Source: Enterobacter chengduensis (GTDB lineage Bacteria; Pseudomonadota; Gammaproteobacteria; Enterobacterales; Enterobacteriaceae). Taken from it: 64,000 nt of DNA. Positions 36,845-44,680 of this stretch are shown in pieces (within the stretch, counting starts at the first letter, position 1; the number at the start of each line of letters is the position of its first letter). The stretch is taken from assembly GCF_001984825.2 (NCBI RefSeq), contig NZ_CP043318.1:434001-498000 (forward strand). Direction: 5' to 3'. Made by a program: the position numbers and the translations under genes. The notes under the pieces were generated by a model. The model worked only from the letters and a program-made list of their open reading frames with translations, had not been told where the DNA came from and searched no databases.

Positions 36845-37249
36845 ATGGACACCAGGAAATATTCTGAAAGTGTTGTCAAAGATATTTTGCAGTGGGTTGA
36901 AAGTTCATTGAATACAACCTTGCCAGTAGAATTTATTGCTGAGAAGTCTGGGTATTCACGATGGCATTTTCAACGTTTGTTTAAACAGACGACCGGTGTT
37001 GCGCTGGGTGAATATGTTCGTGCTCGTCGATTATCATGTGCTGCGATTGATCTGAAATTGACTTCCAGAACAGTCCTAGACATTGCACTTCAGTATGGTT
37101 TTAATTCGCAACAAACTTTCACGAGAGCTTTTAAAAACAAGTTTCATCTTCCTCCCGGTCGGTACCGCAAGCAAGGGAATTGGAATTTATCAGCGCTGTG
37201 TCCATCTTTACTTTCAGATTATGAGGAGAGATATGCCAATGTTAGTTAA
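36845..37249 (+). CDS. AraC-family regulator, MarA/SoxS/RamA-type
   Basis: A 134-residue single-domain AraC protein with two helix-turn-helix units: EFIAEKSGYSRWHFQRLFKQ and VLDIALQYGFNSQQTFTRAF, ending in the LPPGRYR that closes the domain. No ligand domain is present, as in MarA, SoxS, RamA and TetD, which act when induced. ATG 36845 follows GGGGGAGA at good spacing. It lies 92 bp downstream of the CadA-like gene and overlaps the next small gene by 17 bp. It could connect metal exposure to envelope and efflux genes. Confidence 0.85.
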   Translation: MDTRKYSESVVKDILQWVESSLNTTLPVEFIAEKSGYSRWHFQRLFKQTTGVALGEYVRARRLSCAAIDLKLTSRTVLDIALQYGFNSQQTFTRAFKNKFHLPPGRYRKQGNWNLSALCPSLLSDYEERYANVS

Positions 37250-37502
37250 TGACCCCGTATTAATTTCTATGATAGAAGATCTGACTGATAAGTATAATAA
37301 AATGCAGGATTTTTTAATCGATGATGAACCTTGTATTGATATCGTACGGTCGGTGTATGAGTTGGAGTGTACAGTTAGTGAATTCAAAAAAAGAATTATA
37401 CTTCAACATATTTCCTATTGCCATTCAGATGAATGTGATGACCCTGACCTGCATGTCGCCTTAATTGACAATATAAAAAACATACTTGACTATCTTGAAT
37501 AA
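37233..37502 (+). CDS. Small CsoR/RcnR-like (DUF156) metal-sensor candidate
   Basis: An 89-residue helical protein. The core reads KMQDFLIDDEPCIDIVRSVY and, after one turn, ILQHISYCHSD. This recalls the CsoR/FrmR family: a Cys at the start of helix 2 (EPC), then His-x3-Cys (HISYC), which in CsoR bind Cu+. The usual arginine-rich N-terminal helix is weak, and the acidic tail (DECDDPDLH) is unusual, so it may be a divergent member or a non-DNA-binding metal chaperone. GAGGAGAG precedes the ATG. It overlaps the AraC gene. Confidence 0.55.
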   Translation: MPMLVNDPVLISMIEDLTDKYNKMQDFLIDDEPCIDIVRSVYELECTVSEFKKRIILQHISYCHSDECDDPDLHVALIDNIKNILDYLE

Positions 37503-37674
37503 TTTTACAAGAAGGGCATTAGGCTTTCTTAAAACCATTTGTGTTTTGGATGAATAAATATTTTTAATTCACTGATTTCCGTATGGTCTCAACCATAAAG
37601 AATATGATGGTAACTAACCCGGGTCAGTCAGTGCGACTCATGCAAGATGCTTGATGTGTATATCGTATAAAATC

Positions 37675-37705
37675 TTGACCCTATATCAACTTCATGGTTT
37701 TTAAT
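37675..37705 (+). promoter_or_regulatory. PbrR/CadR-type MerR promoter of lpxC2
   Basis: TTGACC (37675-37680), 19-bp spacer with dyad ACCCTATA...TTCATGGT, and TTTAAT (37700-37705). The right half-site is GGT rather than GGGT, shared with the porin promoter at 46163. The rest of 37503-37814 shows no gene. Confidence 0.75.
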
Positions 37706-37814
37706 GGAACCAAGTCGAGAGTAGCGAGGACGATGAACAGAGCAATAGGGGGAATCATCAATGGAACCTTGTTGCGGACGTTCTGCCTAGTCGCTAGAGC
37801 AAACAGAGGTCTCC

Positions 37815-38762
37815 ATGATCAAGCAAAAAACTATCAAGAATATTGTTGAATTAAACGGTATTGGCTTGCATAGCGGTAAAACCGTTAACATGAAAATCAT
37901 GCCTGCTGGTGCCGATAGTGGCATACGGTTCCGTAGAACAGATGTAACTCCTGTTGTTGATATTCAGCTCCGTGCCGATCAGATTCATGACACTATGCTG
38001 GCAACAAGCATTATCAACCCTCAGGGAGTTCGAGTTTCAACAATCGAGCATTTCCTTTCTGCGGTGTCTAGCATGGGGCTTGATAACCTCTTGGTGGAGC
38101 TCGATGCTCCAGAACTTCCCATTCTCGATGGGAGTGCCAGAGGATTCATAGACTCAATAATGCACGCTGGTTTGATAGAGCAGTGTGCGCTAAAAAAATA
38201 TCTTCTGATAAAAAAAACGGTTTCCGTAAAAGATGGCGACAAATGGGCTCTTTTGCATCCAGACTCAAAGTTCTCGATCGATTTTATGATTGATTTTAAG
38301 CATCCCTTGATTTCTGCTGAGACTAATAGATTAAATATTGAAGTGTCGAAAGAAAACTATATTAGCGAGATTGCTGATGCCAGAACTTTCGGATTTGTTC
38401 GTGATGTAGAACTTCTACAACAAAAAGGTCTTGGGTTAGGGGCAAGTTTGAACAATGCGATAGGGCTTGATGAATATAGCGTTCTGAATCCGGAAGGTCT
38501 GCGATTTAATAACGAACTTGTGCGACATAAAACACTGGATGCGATTGGAGACCTCTTTGTATCAGGCCATAATATTATTGGCGCCTACCATGCTTATAAG
38601 TCAGGGCATGCATTAAATAATAAGTTGATGCTTGCACTGTTGAATGATGTCGAATCATGGGAATTAGTGAGTGTTGGTGAATATAAAAATGATGCCACTA
38701 GAGAAACCATCCTTTCTAAACCCAAAGAAGAGTGTTTTGAGTCATTAAGTATGTGGTCATAA
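37815..38762 (+). CDS. lpxC2: Extra LpxC, UDP-3-O-acyl-GlcNAc deacetylase
   Basis: A 315-residue complete LpxC, the zinc enzyme for the committed step of lipid A synthesis in the cytoplasm. All catalytic elements are present and at E. coli numbering: E78/H79 (TIEHFLSAVSSMG), H238 and D242 (RHKTLDAIGDLF) and H265 (KSGHALNN). It begins IKQKTIKNIVELNGIGLHSG. It is far from the dcw cluster where the housekeeping lpxC resides, is divergent in sequence, and sits behind a Pb/Cd-type MerR promoter. It would raise or substitute LpxC activity during metal stress. Confidence 0.9.
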   Translation: MIKQKTIKNIVELNGIGLHSGKTVNMKIMPAGADSGIRFRRTDVTPVVDIQLRADQIHDTMLATSIINPQGVRVSTIEHFLSAVSSMGLDNLLVELDAPELPILDGSARGFIDSIMHAGLIEQCALKKYLLIKKTVSVKDGDKWALLHPDSKFSIDFMIDFKHPLISAETNRLNIEVSKENYISEIADARTFGFVRDVELLQQKGLGLGASLNNAIGLDEYSVLNPEGLRFNNELVRHKTLDAIGDLFVSGHNIIGAYHAYKSGHALNNKLMLALLNDVESWELVSVGEYKNDATRETILSKPKEECFESLSMWS

Positions 38763-38823
38763 GGGATATGAGTATGTTCGTCACATCTGGTTTTTTACAC
38801 AGCTTATCTTGATGATTTTTTTC

Positions 38824-38854
38824 TTGACCTTACCACCACGGGAAGGTCTAGGCT
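38824..38854 (+). promoter_or_regulatory. GolS/CueR-type MerR promoter of the merR-molybdo-oxidoreductase genes
   Basis: TTGACC (38824-38829), 19-bp spacer with dyad ACCTTACCAC...GGGAAGGT, and TAGGCT (38849-38854). Same type as the golB and golT promoters. Confidence 0.8.
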
Positions 38855-38981
38855 GGATATCGACTAAGTCTTGATGAGCCAAACGGTAACCGTATCACTA
38901 CGTATGCAAGGTAAGAGTGTCAGAAACGACGTCATTTGAAACTGGATCTGATATTAACAGAATACATTTTGGGAGGTAAGG

Positions 38982-39416
38982 ATGAACATTGGTGATGCTG
39001 CCCGGTTATCCGGAGTTTCCGCCAAAATGATCCGCTATTACGAAGAGGCGGGATTAATACCGGAAGTTGCAAGAACTGCAGCCGGGTATCGGATGTACAG
39101 CGATATTGATGTGTACAAATTGCATTTTATACGTCGATGTCGGGAGTTAGGTTTCTCTCTGGCGCAAACAGGAGAACTTCTCTGTCTTTGGGGTAACCAT
39201 TCGCGCCAAAGCGCTGATGTGAAAAAATTAGTCGAGTCACACATCCGCGAGTTGACTGTAAAAATTCAAGAATTTCAGCGTATGGCATCAATACTTACAA
39301 CGCTTTCTGATTGCTGTGCAGGGGATGATAAGCCTGAATGCCCTATTTTGCGTGCACTGTATCTTGCAGATGTTAACGGTTTGCAGGAATCAGATTCTGG
39401 CCCTGAAATTACTTAG
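38982..39416 (+). CDS. MerR-family regulator, GolS/CueR-like, second copy
   Basis: A 144-residue MerR activator closely related to the golS product at 33169. Shared features: MNIGDAARLSGVSAKMIRYYE, the RQSADVKKL segment and the metal loop DCCAGDDKPECPIL, with the two spaced cysteines that bind monovalent soft metals in CueR/GolS. It sits behind a GolS-type promoter and ahead of the molybdopterin oxidoreductase gene, 149 bp away. It is likely the dedicated regulator of that gene, and may cross-talk with golS. Confidence 0.87.
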   Translation: MNIGDAARLSGVSAKMIRYYEEAGLIPEVARTAAGYRMYSDIDVYKLHFIRRCRELGFSLAQTGELLCLWGNHSRQSADVKKLVESHIRELTVKIQEFQRMASILTTLSDCCAGDDKPECPILRALYLADVNGLQESDSGPEIT

Positions 39417-39565
39417 CCGCTACCCATATATGACAGTAATTTCAACTGAAATTACGCCCACAAAACAAGATGATATTAACATTAATTGGGTTAGTAATTC
39501 TTGGGTGAAAAGAAAGCAATGTGGTTTTTAAAATATATTAACTGTTTTTAGTAGTGAGGTTTACA

Positions 39566-42500
39566 ATGTCAGATATTATTCCCGGATATTGCACACTTTG
39601 CCGTTCGCGTTGCGGGACGTTGAATGAAGTAGCAAATGACCACCTGATCAAGGTACGGGCCAACCCTGAACATCCTAATGGTAAGGCCATGTGTATGAAG
39701 GGCAAAGCGGCACCTGAGCTGGTGGACAGCGCAAATAGAATTCTGTACCCGATGAAGAGAACCCATCCTAAAGGTGCCGAGAACCCGGGCTGGAAACGTA
39801 TAAGTTGGGAAGAGGCTATGTCAACGATAGCCGGACAACTGGAAAAATTTAAACGAGAGAACGGAGCTGAATCTGTCGCTTTCGGTTTTACGAGCCCAAG
39901 CGGTACCCCCCTCAGCGATGCAATTGAATGGTTAGAGCGATTTGTTCGTATCTATGGCAGCCCAAACACCAGCTATGGAACTGAAATATGTAACTGGCAT
40001 AAAGACGTTGCACATCGATGGACCTTTGGCTGCGGCATCCCTGTTGCTGACTATTCCCATGCCGATCTTATCCTTCTTTGGGGGCATAACCCCGCGAATA
40101 CTTGGCTTGCCCAGGCTAGTGCGATTGGTACTGGTCGAAATAACGGTGCAAAACTGATCGTCGTGGATCCTCGCCCGACACCTTTAGCGAAAGAAGCAAA
40201 TGCCTGGCTTGATGTCAATCCTGGAACTGACGGTGCATTAGCTTTGGGGTTAAGCCATCTCCTGGTAGAAAGAAACCTGTTTAATCATGAGTTTGTTCGA
40301 AACTGGACTAATGGTCCTTTGTTGGTTCGAAATGATAATGGTTATTTTCTTCGGGAAAAAGATATTAACCCACTTGCCATCAGTAATCGCTATACAGTTT
40401 GGGACGAACACAACCAGCAAGTCACATTTATCGATTCCGAGACTCGAACTGAAGAAACGCTGACGCCTACAGCTGCACTTGAGGGTAATGTTGAAGTTGC
40501 AATAGCTGATGGTGCAAAAATTTCCTGCCAAACGGCGTTTTCATCTTTTAAAGATATGTTGGCTAATTATGACCCAGAAAACGTAAGCCGTATCACCGGG
40601 GTATCTGTTGCATCAATTGAAGCCGCTGCGAGTTTGATTGCCGGGGCCAAGAAAATCGCCTACCACAGTTGGTCTGGAGTGGCACAACACACTAATGCCA
40701 CCCAAACAGAACGTGCGATTGCGACACTGTATGCTTTAACCGGTTGTTTCGATCAGGAAGGATGTAATCGAATCTATGCCAGCCACCCGGTGAATGTGGT
40801 TAATTCACCGACACTGATGCCAAAATCACAATGGGATAAAGCATTAGGTCTTGAAGAAAGGCCTATCGGGCCGCCTTCACAAGGTTGGGTTCATTCTCAG
40901 GATATCTGGCATTCAGTATTAGAAGGTACACCCTATAAAATTCGCGGGTTAATTGGCTTTGGTGCCAACATATTACTTTCACAAAGTGATACTTCTCTCG
41001 GACAACAGGCGCTTGAGGCACTTGAGTTTTATGCCCATGTAGATTTGTTTGAAACGCCTACATCAAAGTATGCTGATATCCTTCTGCCAGTAAACACTGC
41101 CTGGGAGCGCGAAGGCCTAAGAACCGGGTTTGAAAGTAGTGCTGCTGCTCAGGACCACATTCAGTTGAGAAAAAAAATGGTCTCTCCGCGCGGTGAAAGC
41201 CGTTCCGACCTTGAGATTGTTTTCGATCTTGCATGCCGGTTAGGAATGAATGAAGCGTTCTTCGACGGCAATATTGAGGCAGCCTGGAATTATCAACTAG
41301 AACCATTAGGTTTGACTGTTGAGATGCTCAGAAATAAGCCAGAAGGTTACGATATCCCGCTTGAGCATAAAGTCAGAAAATATGCTTTCAGAGACCCAAA
41401 TAGTGGATATCTGGCAGGTTTCAATACAGAAACAAAACGTGCAGAGTTTTACTCTGAGATCCTTCATCGCTATGGTTACAATCCTTTACCTGAGTATGTA
41501 CAGCCGCAAGAATACCAGCGCAACGATCCTGATTATCCACTAATGCTGACATCCGTTAAAAGCGGATTCTTCTGTCATAGCCAACATCGAAGCCTGACTA
41601 GCCTACGAAAAAAAGCACCTTATCCAACGGTAGACATTTCGGCAGCTCTGGCTGACGAAGAAGGTATCAAGACGGGGGATTGGGTAGAAATTGAAACGAG
41701 AGCAGGTCTTGCTCGATTTAGAGCAAAAGTGGAAGCCAAACTCTCTCATGAAACTGTAATTGCTGAGTTTGGGTGGTGGCAGGCTTGTCCTGATTTTGGC
41801 AAACCTTCATACCCGGTTAAAGGTGAGTACAGTAGCAATTACAATAGCTTAATCAGCGGTGATAGCTATGATCCAGTCAGCGGTGCTTTACCTTTGCGTT
41901 CATTCCGCTGCCGCATTCGCCGCTTGAATGATTTTGAGCTGATAAGACGCCCCTGGGAAGGTCGTAAAACATTCAAAGTCATTGAACTGAAAAAAGAAGC
42001 AGATAATGTTACGACAGTTACCTTCCAATCGAATAGTGAAGGCTACTTACCTGATTATGAACCGGGCCAGCATATCACTGTTAGCTGTTGTCCGATGAGC
42101 GATTCTGAAGAGATCGTTACCCGGGCGTATTCGCTGACAGGCCCTGCGTTTGTTCATGACCGTAAAACCTATTCCATTTCTGTCCGTCATCAGAAAGCGA
42201 CTGATGAGAAAGGTGAATATGTAGAAGGAATAATGTCATCCTACATAAACACGCATTTGCAGATAGGCAAGGATGTTGAACTTACGCCTCCTGGGGGGAA
42301 TTTCATTGTCCCGCTCAATGCCGTCCAGCCTGTCGTAATATTTGCTGGCGGTATTGGAATTACTCCATTCATTTCCTATCTGGAGTCTATTAACCCCCAA
42401 GCGGAAGGTCCGGAAATCTGGCTTTTCTATGCTAATCAAAATAGTAGGCTACATGCGTTTAAGAAAAGAATTGCGGAGCTAAATGCGTCTATTGACAGGC

Positions 42501-43006
42501 TTAAAGTAATTAATATCTACAACCAGCCCCTCGACTGTGATATTCCAGGATTGGATTATGATAGAGCTGGTTATGTTGGTGCGGGAGATGTCGAGGCATA
42601 TCTTATTGAGAATAATGCTCGTTATTACATGTGTGGTCCGCAGCCTATGATGGATGCGATATCCCGAGGGCTTCAGGAGAGAGGTGTACCTGCATTTGCT
42701 ATTTTCTACGAGATATTTCGTTCTCCGACAAAAATAAATAATGATCCCTCATTACGTCATAAAGTAATTTTTGCAAAATCAGGAAGAGAAGAGATCTGGA
42801 CCACGGATAAAGGTACTCTGCTGAATTTTGGAGAAAAACTTGGGATTAAAATGCCTAGTGGTTGTCGTGTTGGACAATGTGAAAGCTGTTCAACTAAGGT
42901 GATTGCCGGGAACGTGCAGCATCTGAATGGTGTGGAACCCTCTGATGAGGGTGCATGTTTGACATGCCAGTGCATTCCTGCCGGTGATATCACTATTGAT
43001 GCCTGA
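39566..43006 (+). CDS. Molybdopterin oxidoreductase fused to a flavin/NAD reductase and [2Fe-2S] ferredoxin
   Basis: A 1146-residue cytoplasmic fusion (no signal or Tat motif). Residues 1-785 are a bis-MGD molybdenum enzyme: [4Fe-4S] ligands C9, C12, C16 and C43, and likely Mo ligand C142 (EICNWH). Residues about 790-1040 are a ferredoxin-reductase-like module: FAD motif RAYSLTG, NAD motif AGGIGITP and end motif MCGPQPMM. The last 85 residues are a plant-type [2Fe-2S] domain (SGCRVGQCESC, CLTCQC). It could therefore pass electrons from NAD(P)H to the Mo site alone. ATG 39566 has GAGG upstream. The substrate is unknown; the GolS-like regulator upstream suggests a metal or metalloid role. Confidence 0.87.
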   Translation: MSDIIPGYCTLCRSRCGTLNEVANDHLIKVRANPEHPNGKAMCMKGKAAPELVDSANRILYPMKRTHPKGAENPGWKRISWEEAMSTIAGQLEKFKRENGAESVAFGFTSPSGTPLSDAIEWLERFVRIYGSPNTSYGTEICNWHKDVAHRWTFGCGIPVADYSHADLILLWGHNPANTWLAQASAIGTGRNNGAKLIVVDPRPTPLAKEANAWLDVNPGTDGALALGLSHLLVERNLFNHEFVRNWTNGPLLVRNDNGYFLREKDINPLAISNRYTVWDEHNQQVTFIDSETRTEETLTPTAALEGNVEVAIADGAKISCQTAFSSFKDMLANYDPENVSRITGVSVASIEAAASLIAGAKKIAYHSWSGVAQHTNATQTERAIATLYALTGCFDQEGCNRIYASHPVNVVNSPTLMPKSQWDKALGLEERPIGPPSQGWVHSQDIWHSVLEGTPYKIRGLIGFGANILLSQSDTSLGQQALEALEFYAHVDLFETPTSKYADILLPVNTAWEREGLRTGFESSAAAQDHIQLRKKMVSPRGESRSDLEIVFDLACRLGMNEAFFDGNIEAAWNYQLEPLGLTVEMLRNKPEGYDIPLEHKVRKYAFRDPNSGYLAGFNTETKRAEFYSEILHRYGYNPLPEYVQPQEYQRNDPDYPLMLTSVKSGFFCHSQHRSLTSLRKKAPYPTVDISAALADEEGIKTGDWVEIETRAGLARFRAKVEAKLSHETVIAEFGWWQACPDFGKPSYPVKGEYSSNYNSLISGDSYDPVSGALPLRSFRCRIRRLNDFELIRRPWEGRKTFKVIELKKEADNVTTVTFQSNSEGYLPDYEPGQHITVSCCPMSDSEEIVTRAYSLTGPAFVHDRKTYSISVRHQKATDEKGEYVEGIMSSYINTHLQIGKDVELTPPGGNFIVPLNAVQPVVIFAGGIGITPFISYLESINPQAEGPEIWLFYANQNSRLHAFKKRIAELNASIDRLKVINIYNQPLDCDIPGLDYDRAGYVGAGDVEAYLIENNARYYMCGPQPMMDAISRGLQERGVPAFAIFYEIFRSPTKINNDPSLRHKVIFAKSGREEIWTTDKGTLLNFGEKLGIKMPSGCRVGQCESCSTKVIAGNVQHLNGVEPSDEGACLTCQCIPAGDITIDA

Positions 43007-43335
43007 GATAGGTATTAGCATCCTTTACATCAGGCCATTTTAGTGGTCTGATGTTATTCAATGGATAACGCTATGTTTTAAAGACATTTTTAATTATTTT
43101 GCGCCAATCCAACTCAATAACCGATTTAATGAATTATTTCAGTGCGATCTTCATGAATTTTTATCATCCTCCCCCTTACCTTCAAGTTACTGCAAGTCTT
43201 AGCCTGTAAGAAATTACTACAGTCACCAGTTTCGGATTGGCCGAGGAGTTTTAGTGAATGAAAGGCTTGCAATGATAAAATTGAAACTTCATTGTTTTTC
43301 TGCATCGAGCCTAAAAAAATGACCGGGTATCCCTG
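43007..43335. other. Gap without a supported gene
   Basis: It holds only the untranslated end of the oxidoreductase gene and AT-rich DNA. The molybdo gene probably ends near an imperfect hairpin around 43032-43062 (CATCAGGCCATTTTAGTGGTCTGATG), but no strong terminator was certain. Confidence 0.45.
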
Positions 43336-44063
43336 AGCACAAAACCAGCCATCCACTCGATACATACAGGAAACGCGTTGATAACCGCGCTGCCATGGAT
43401 GCCATATTCTTCTTCCTCAGGACTGGTTGTCTGAACGCCACCGGGATATGTTCATCGAGTTCTGCACACCGGCGCTTTAAGGAGTGGCACGATTCAGGCA
43501 TTTTTGAGCGCTTCTGGCAGAACGGTTTGCTTGCCTGCGAGCATCTGGACAGCATTGACTGGTCCTGGTTGTCGATGGACGGTTGTATGACCAAATCGCC
43601 GCTGTCAGGAACAAAAAACAGGTCGCAATCCTAAGGACAAAGGGAAACAAGGTGTAAAGCGCAGCCTGCTGACGGACGCCAGGGGGCTTCCTCTGTCGCT
43701 GGTCGTCGCAGCAGCGAACACGCACGACATCAAATTGGTTGCGGATACGCTCGATGCCCTTCAGGCGGGGCATCCGGGGGGAAACTCAGGCTCTGTCTGG
43801 ACAAAGGTTACGAAGCTGGATGGCTGAAAACGTATCTGCAGAGTCGCCGTTACGAGCCACATATTCAGTCCCGTAAAGAGGAGTCTGACGCCAGTAAAAA
43901 CAGGGACTTCAAAGCCCCTCTCTGGGGCGTTGAGAGGACTCATAGCTGGATGAATCGCTTTCGCCGGGTTCTGACCCGATGGAAAAAGAAGGCCGAAAAT
44001 TACGAGGCTATGTTGCATTTTGCCTGTGGTCTTATCGTCTGGAATAAAGTCCTATTGAGATAG
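43336..44063 (+). pseudogene. IS5-family transposase, broken
   Basis: Pieces of an IS5-family (IS427-like) DDE transposase occur in different frames. They are KTSHPLDTYRKRVDNRAAMD, RRFKEWHDSGIFERFWQNGL, GRNPKDKGKQGVKRSLLTD, LDKGYEAGWLKTYLQ, and the tail WMNRFRRVLTRWKKK...CGLIVWNKVLLR. Parts are missing after FFLRTGC and frames change near 43620 and 43770. The outer end (GAGATAGGCTCTTA) abuts the deformylase gene and supplies its last codons. Confidence 0.83.
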
Positions 44064-44504
44064 GCTCTTAGTTAATAGAATCCCGTTCATATGGTCTATC
44101 ATATGCTGTATACAGATCGAGAGAGTACCACTTGCACTAAAATTTATTGTATTCCCAAAAGCATCAAGAGCGGTGACATTTATTTTCTCTGCACGGTATA
44201 CAAAACGACTGGTTCCTGGTATAGAAAGACATTTTTCCTCAGTGATATTTTTTTCTTCCTTACTCTCAGCAATTACCGGATTAATTAATACTATTGGTTG
44301 CACCAGCGATTCAGGGACATCAATTACAGCAATCCTTTGGTGAACACCAACCTGGGTTGCTGTTAAACCTACACTGGATGTACCGTACATAGTGGTAATC
44401 ATATCCTTAATAAATTGCCGGGTTATCGGTGAAATATGTTCGACGGGCATTGCAATGATCTTCAATTTGGGATCCGGATACTTTAAAACTGATAATAATG
44501 ACAT
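44052..44504 (-). CDS. Peptide-deformylase-like protein lacking the catalytic Glu
   Basis: A 150-residue member of the PDF fold (removal of N-formyl from nascent proteins). Motif 1 is GLTATQVG (usually G-GLAA-Q), motif 2 is KCLS with metal ligand C92, and motif 3 is QHMIDHMNG. The two metal histidines H134 and H138 remain, but the catalytic glutamate between them is Met135. The C-terminal helix is missing: the last codons come from the end of the neighbouring IS5 element. Probably not an active deformylase; it may bind metal or be decaying. Confidence 0.8.
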   Translation of the reverse strand: MSLLSVLKYPDPKLKIIAMPVEHISPITRQFIKDMITTMYGTSSVGLTATQVGVHQRIAVIDVPESLVQPIVLINPVIAESKEEKNITEEKCLSIPGTSRFVYRAEKINVTALDAFGNTINFSASGTLSICIQHMIDHMNGILLTKSLSQ

Positions 44505-44634
44505 GCAAGGCTACTCTTTATTTAAATGGCAGTAAAAACGATATGTTTTAAGTCGGACCTGAGTGGAGAACCGGGACAGAAATAACTACCGGACTGACAG
44601 CCAGATATAAATCTTCTGCTGCCTGCGAACGTCA

Positions 44635-44672
44635 TTCCGGTCTGTCCTGCTCAACAGCACAACAGACCGGAA
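44635..44672 (-). terminator. Hairpin downstream of the OprD-type gene
   Basis: An 11-bp stem TTCCGGTCTGT / ACAGACCGGAA lies nine bases past the porin stop on the minus strand. No T-run follows, so termination strength is uncertain. Confidence 0.6.
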
Positions 44673-44680
44673 ACACTATA

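Noticed and set aside
39566..43006. Assimilatory nitrate reductase
   Set aside because: The molybdenum domain is of the same superfamily, but no nitrite reductase, nitrate transporter or NasR-like gene is nearby, and the regulator is a soft-metal MerR type. The function is left open.
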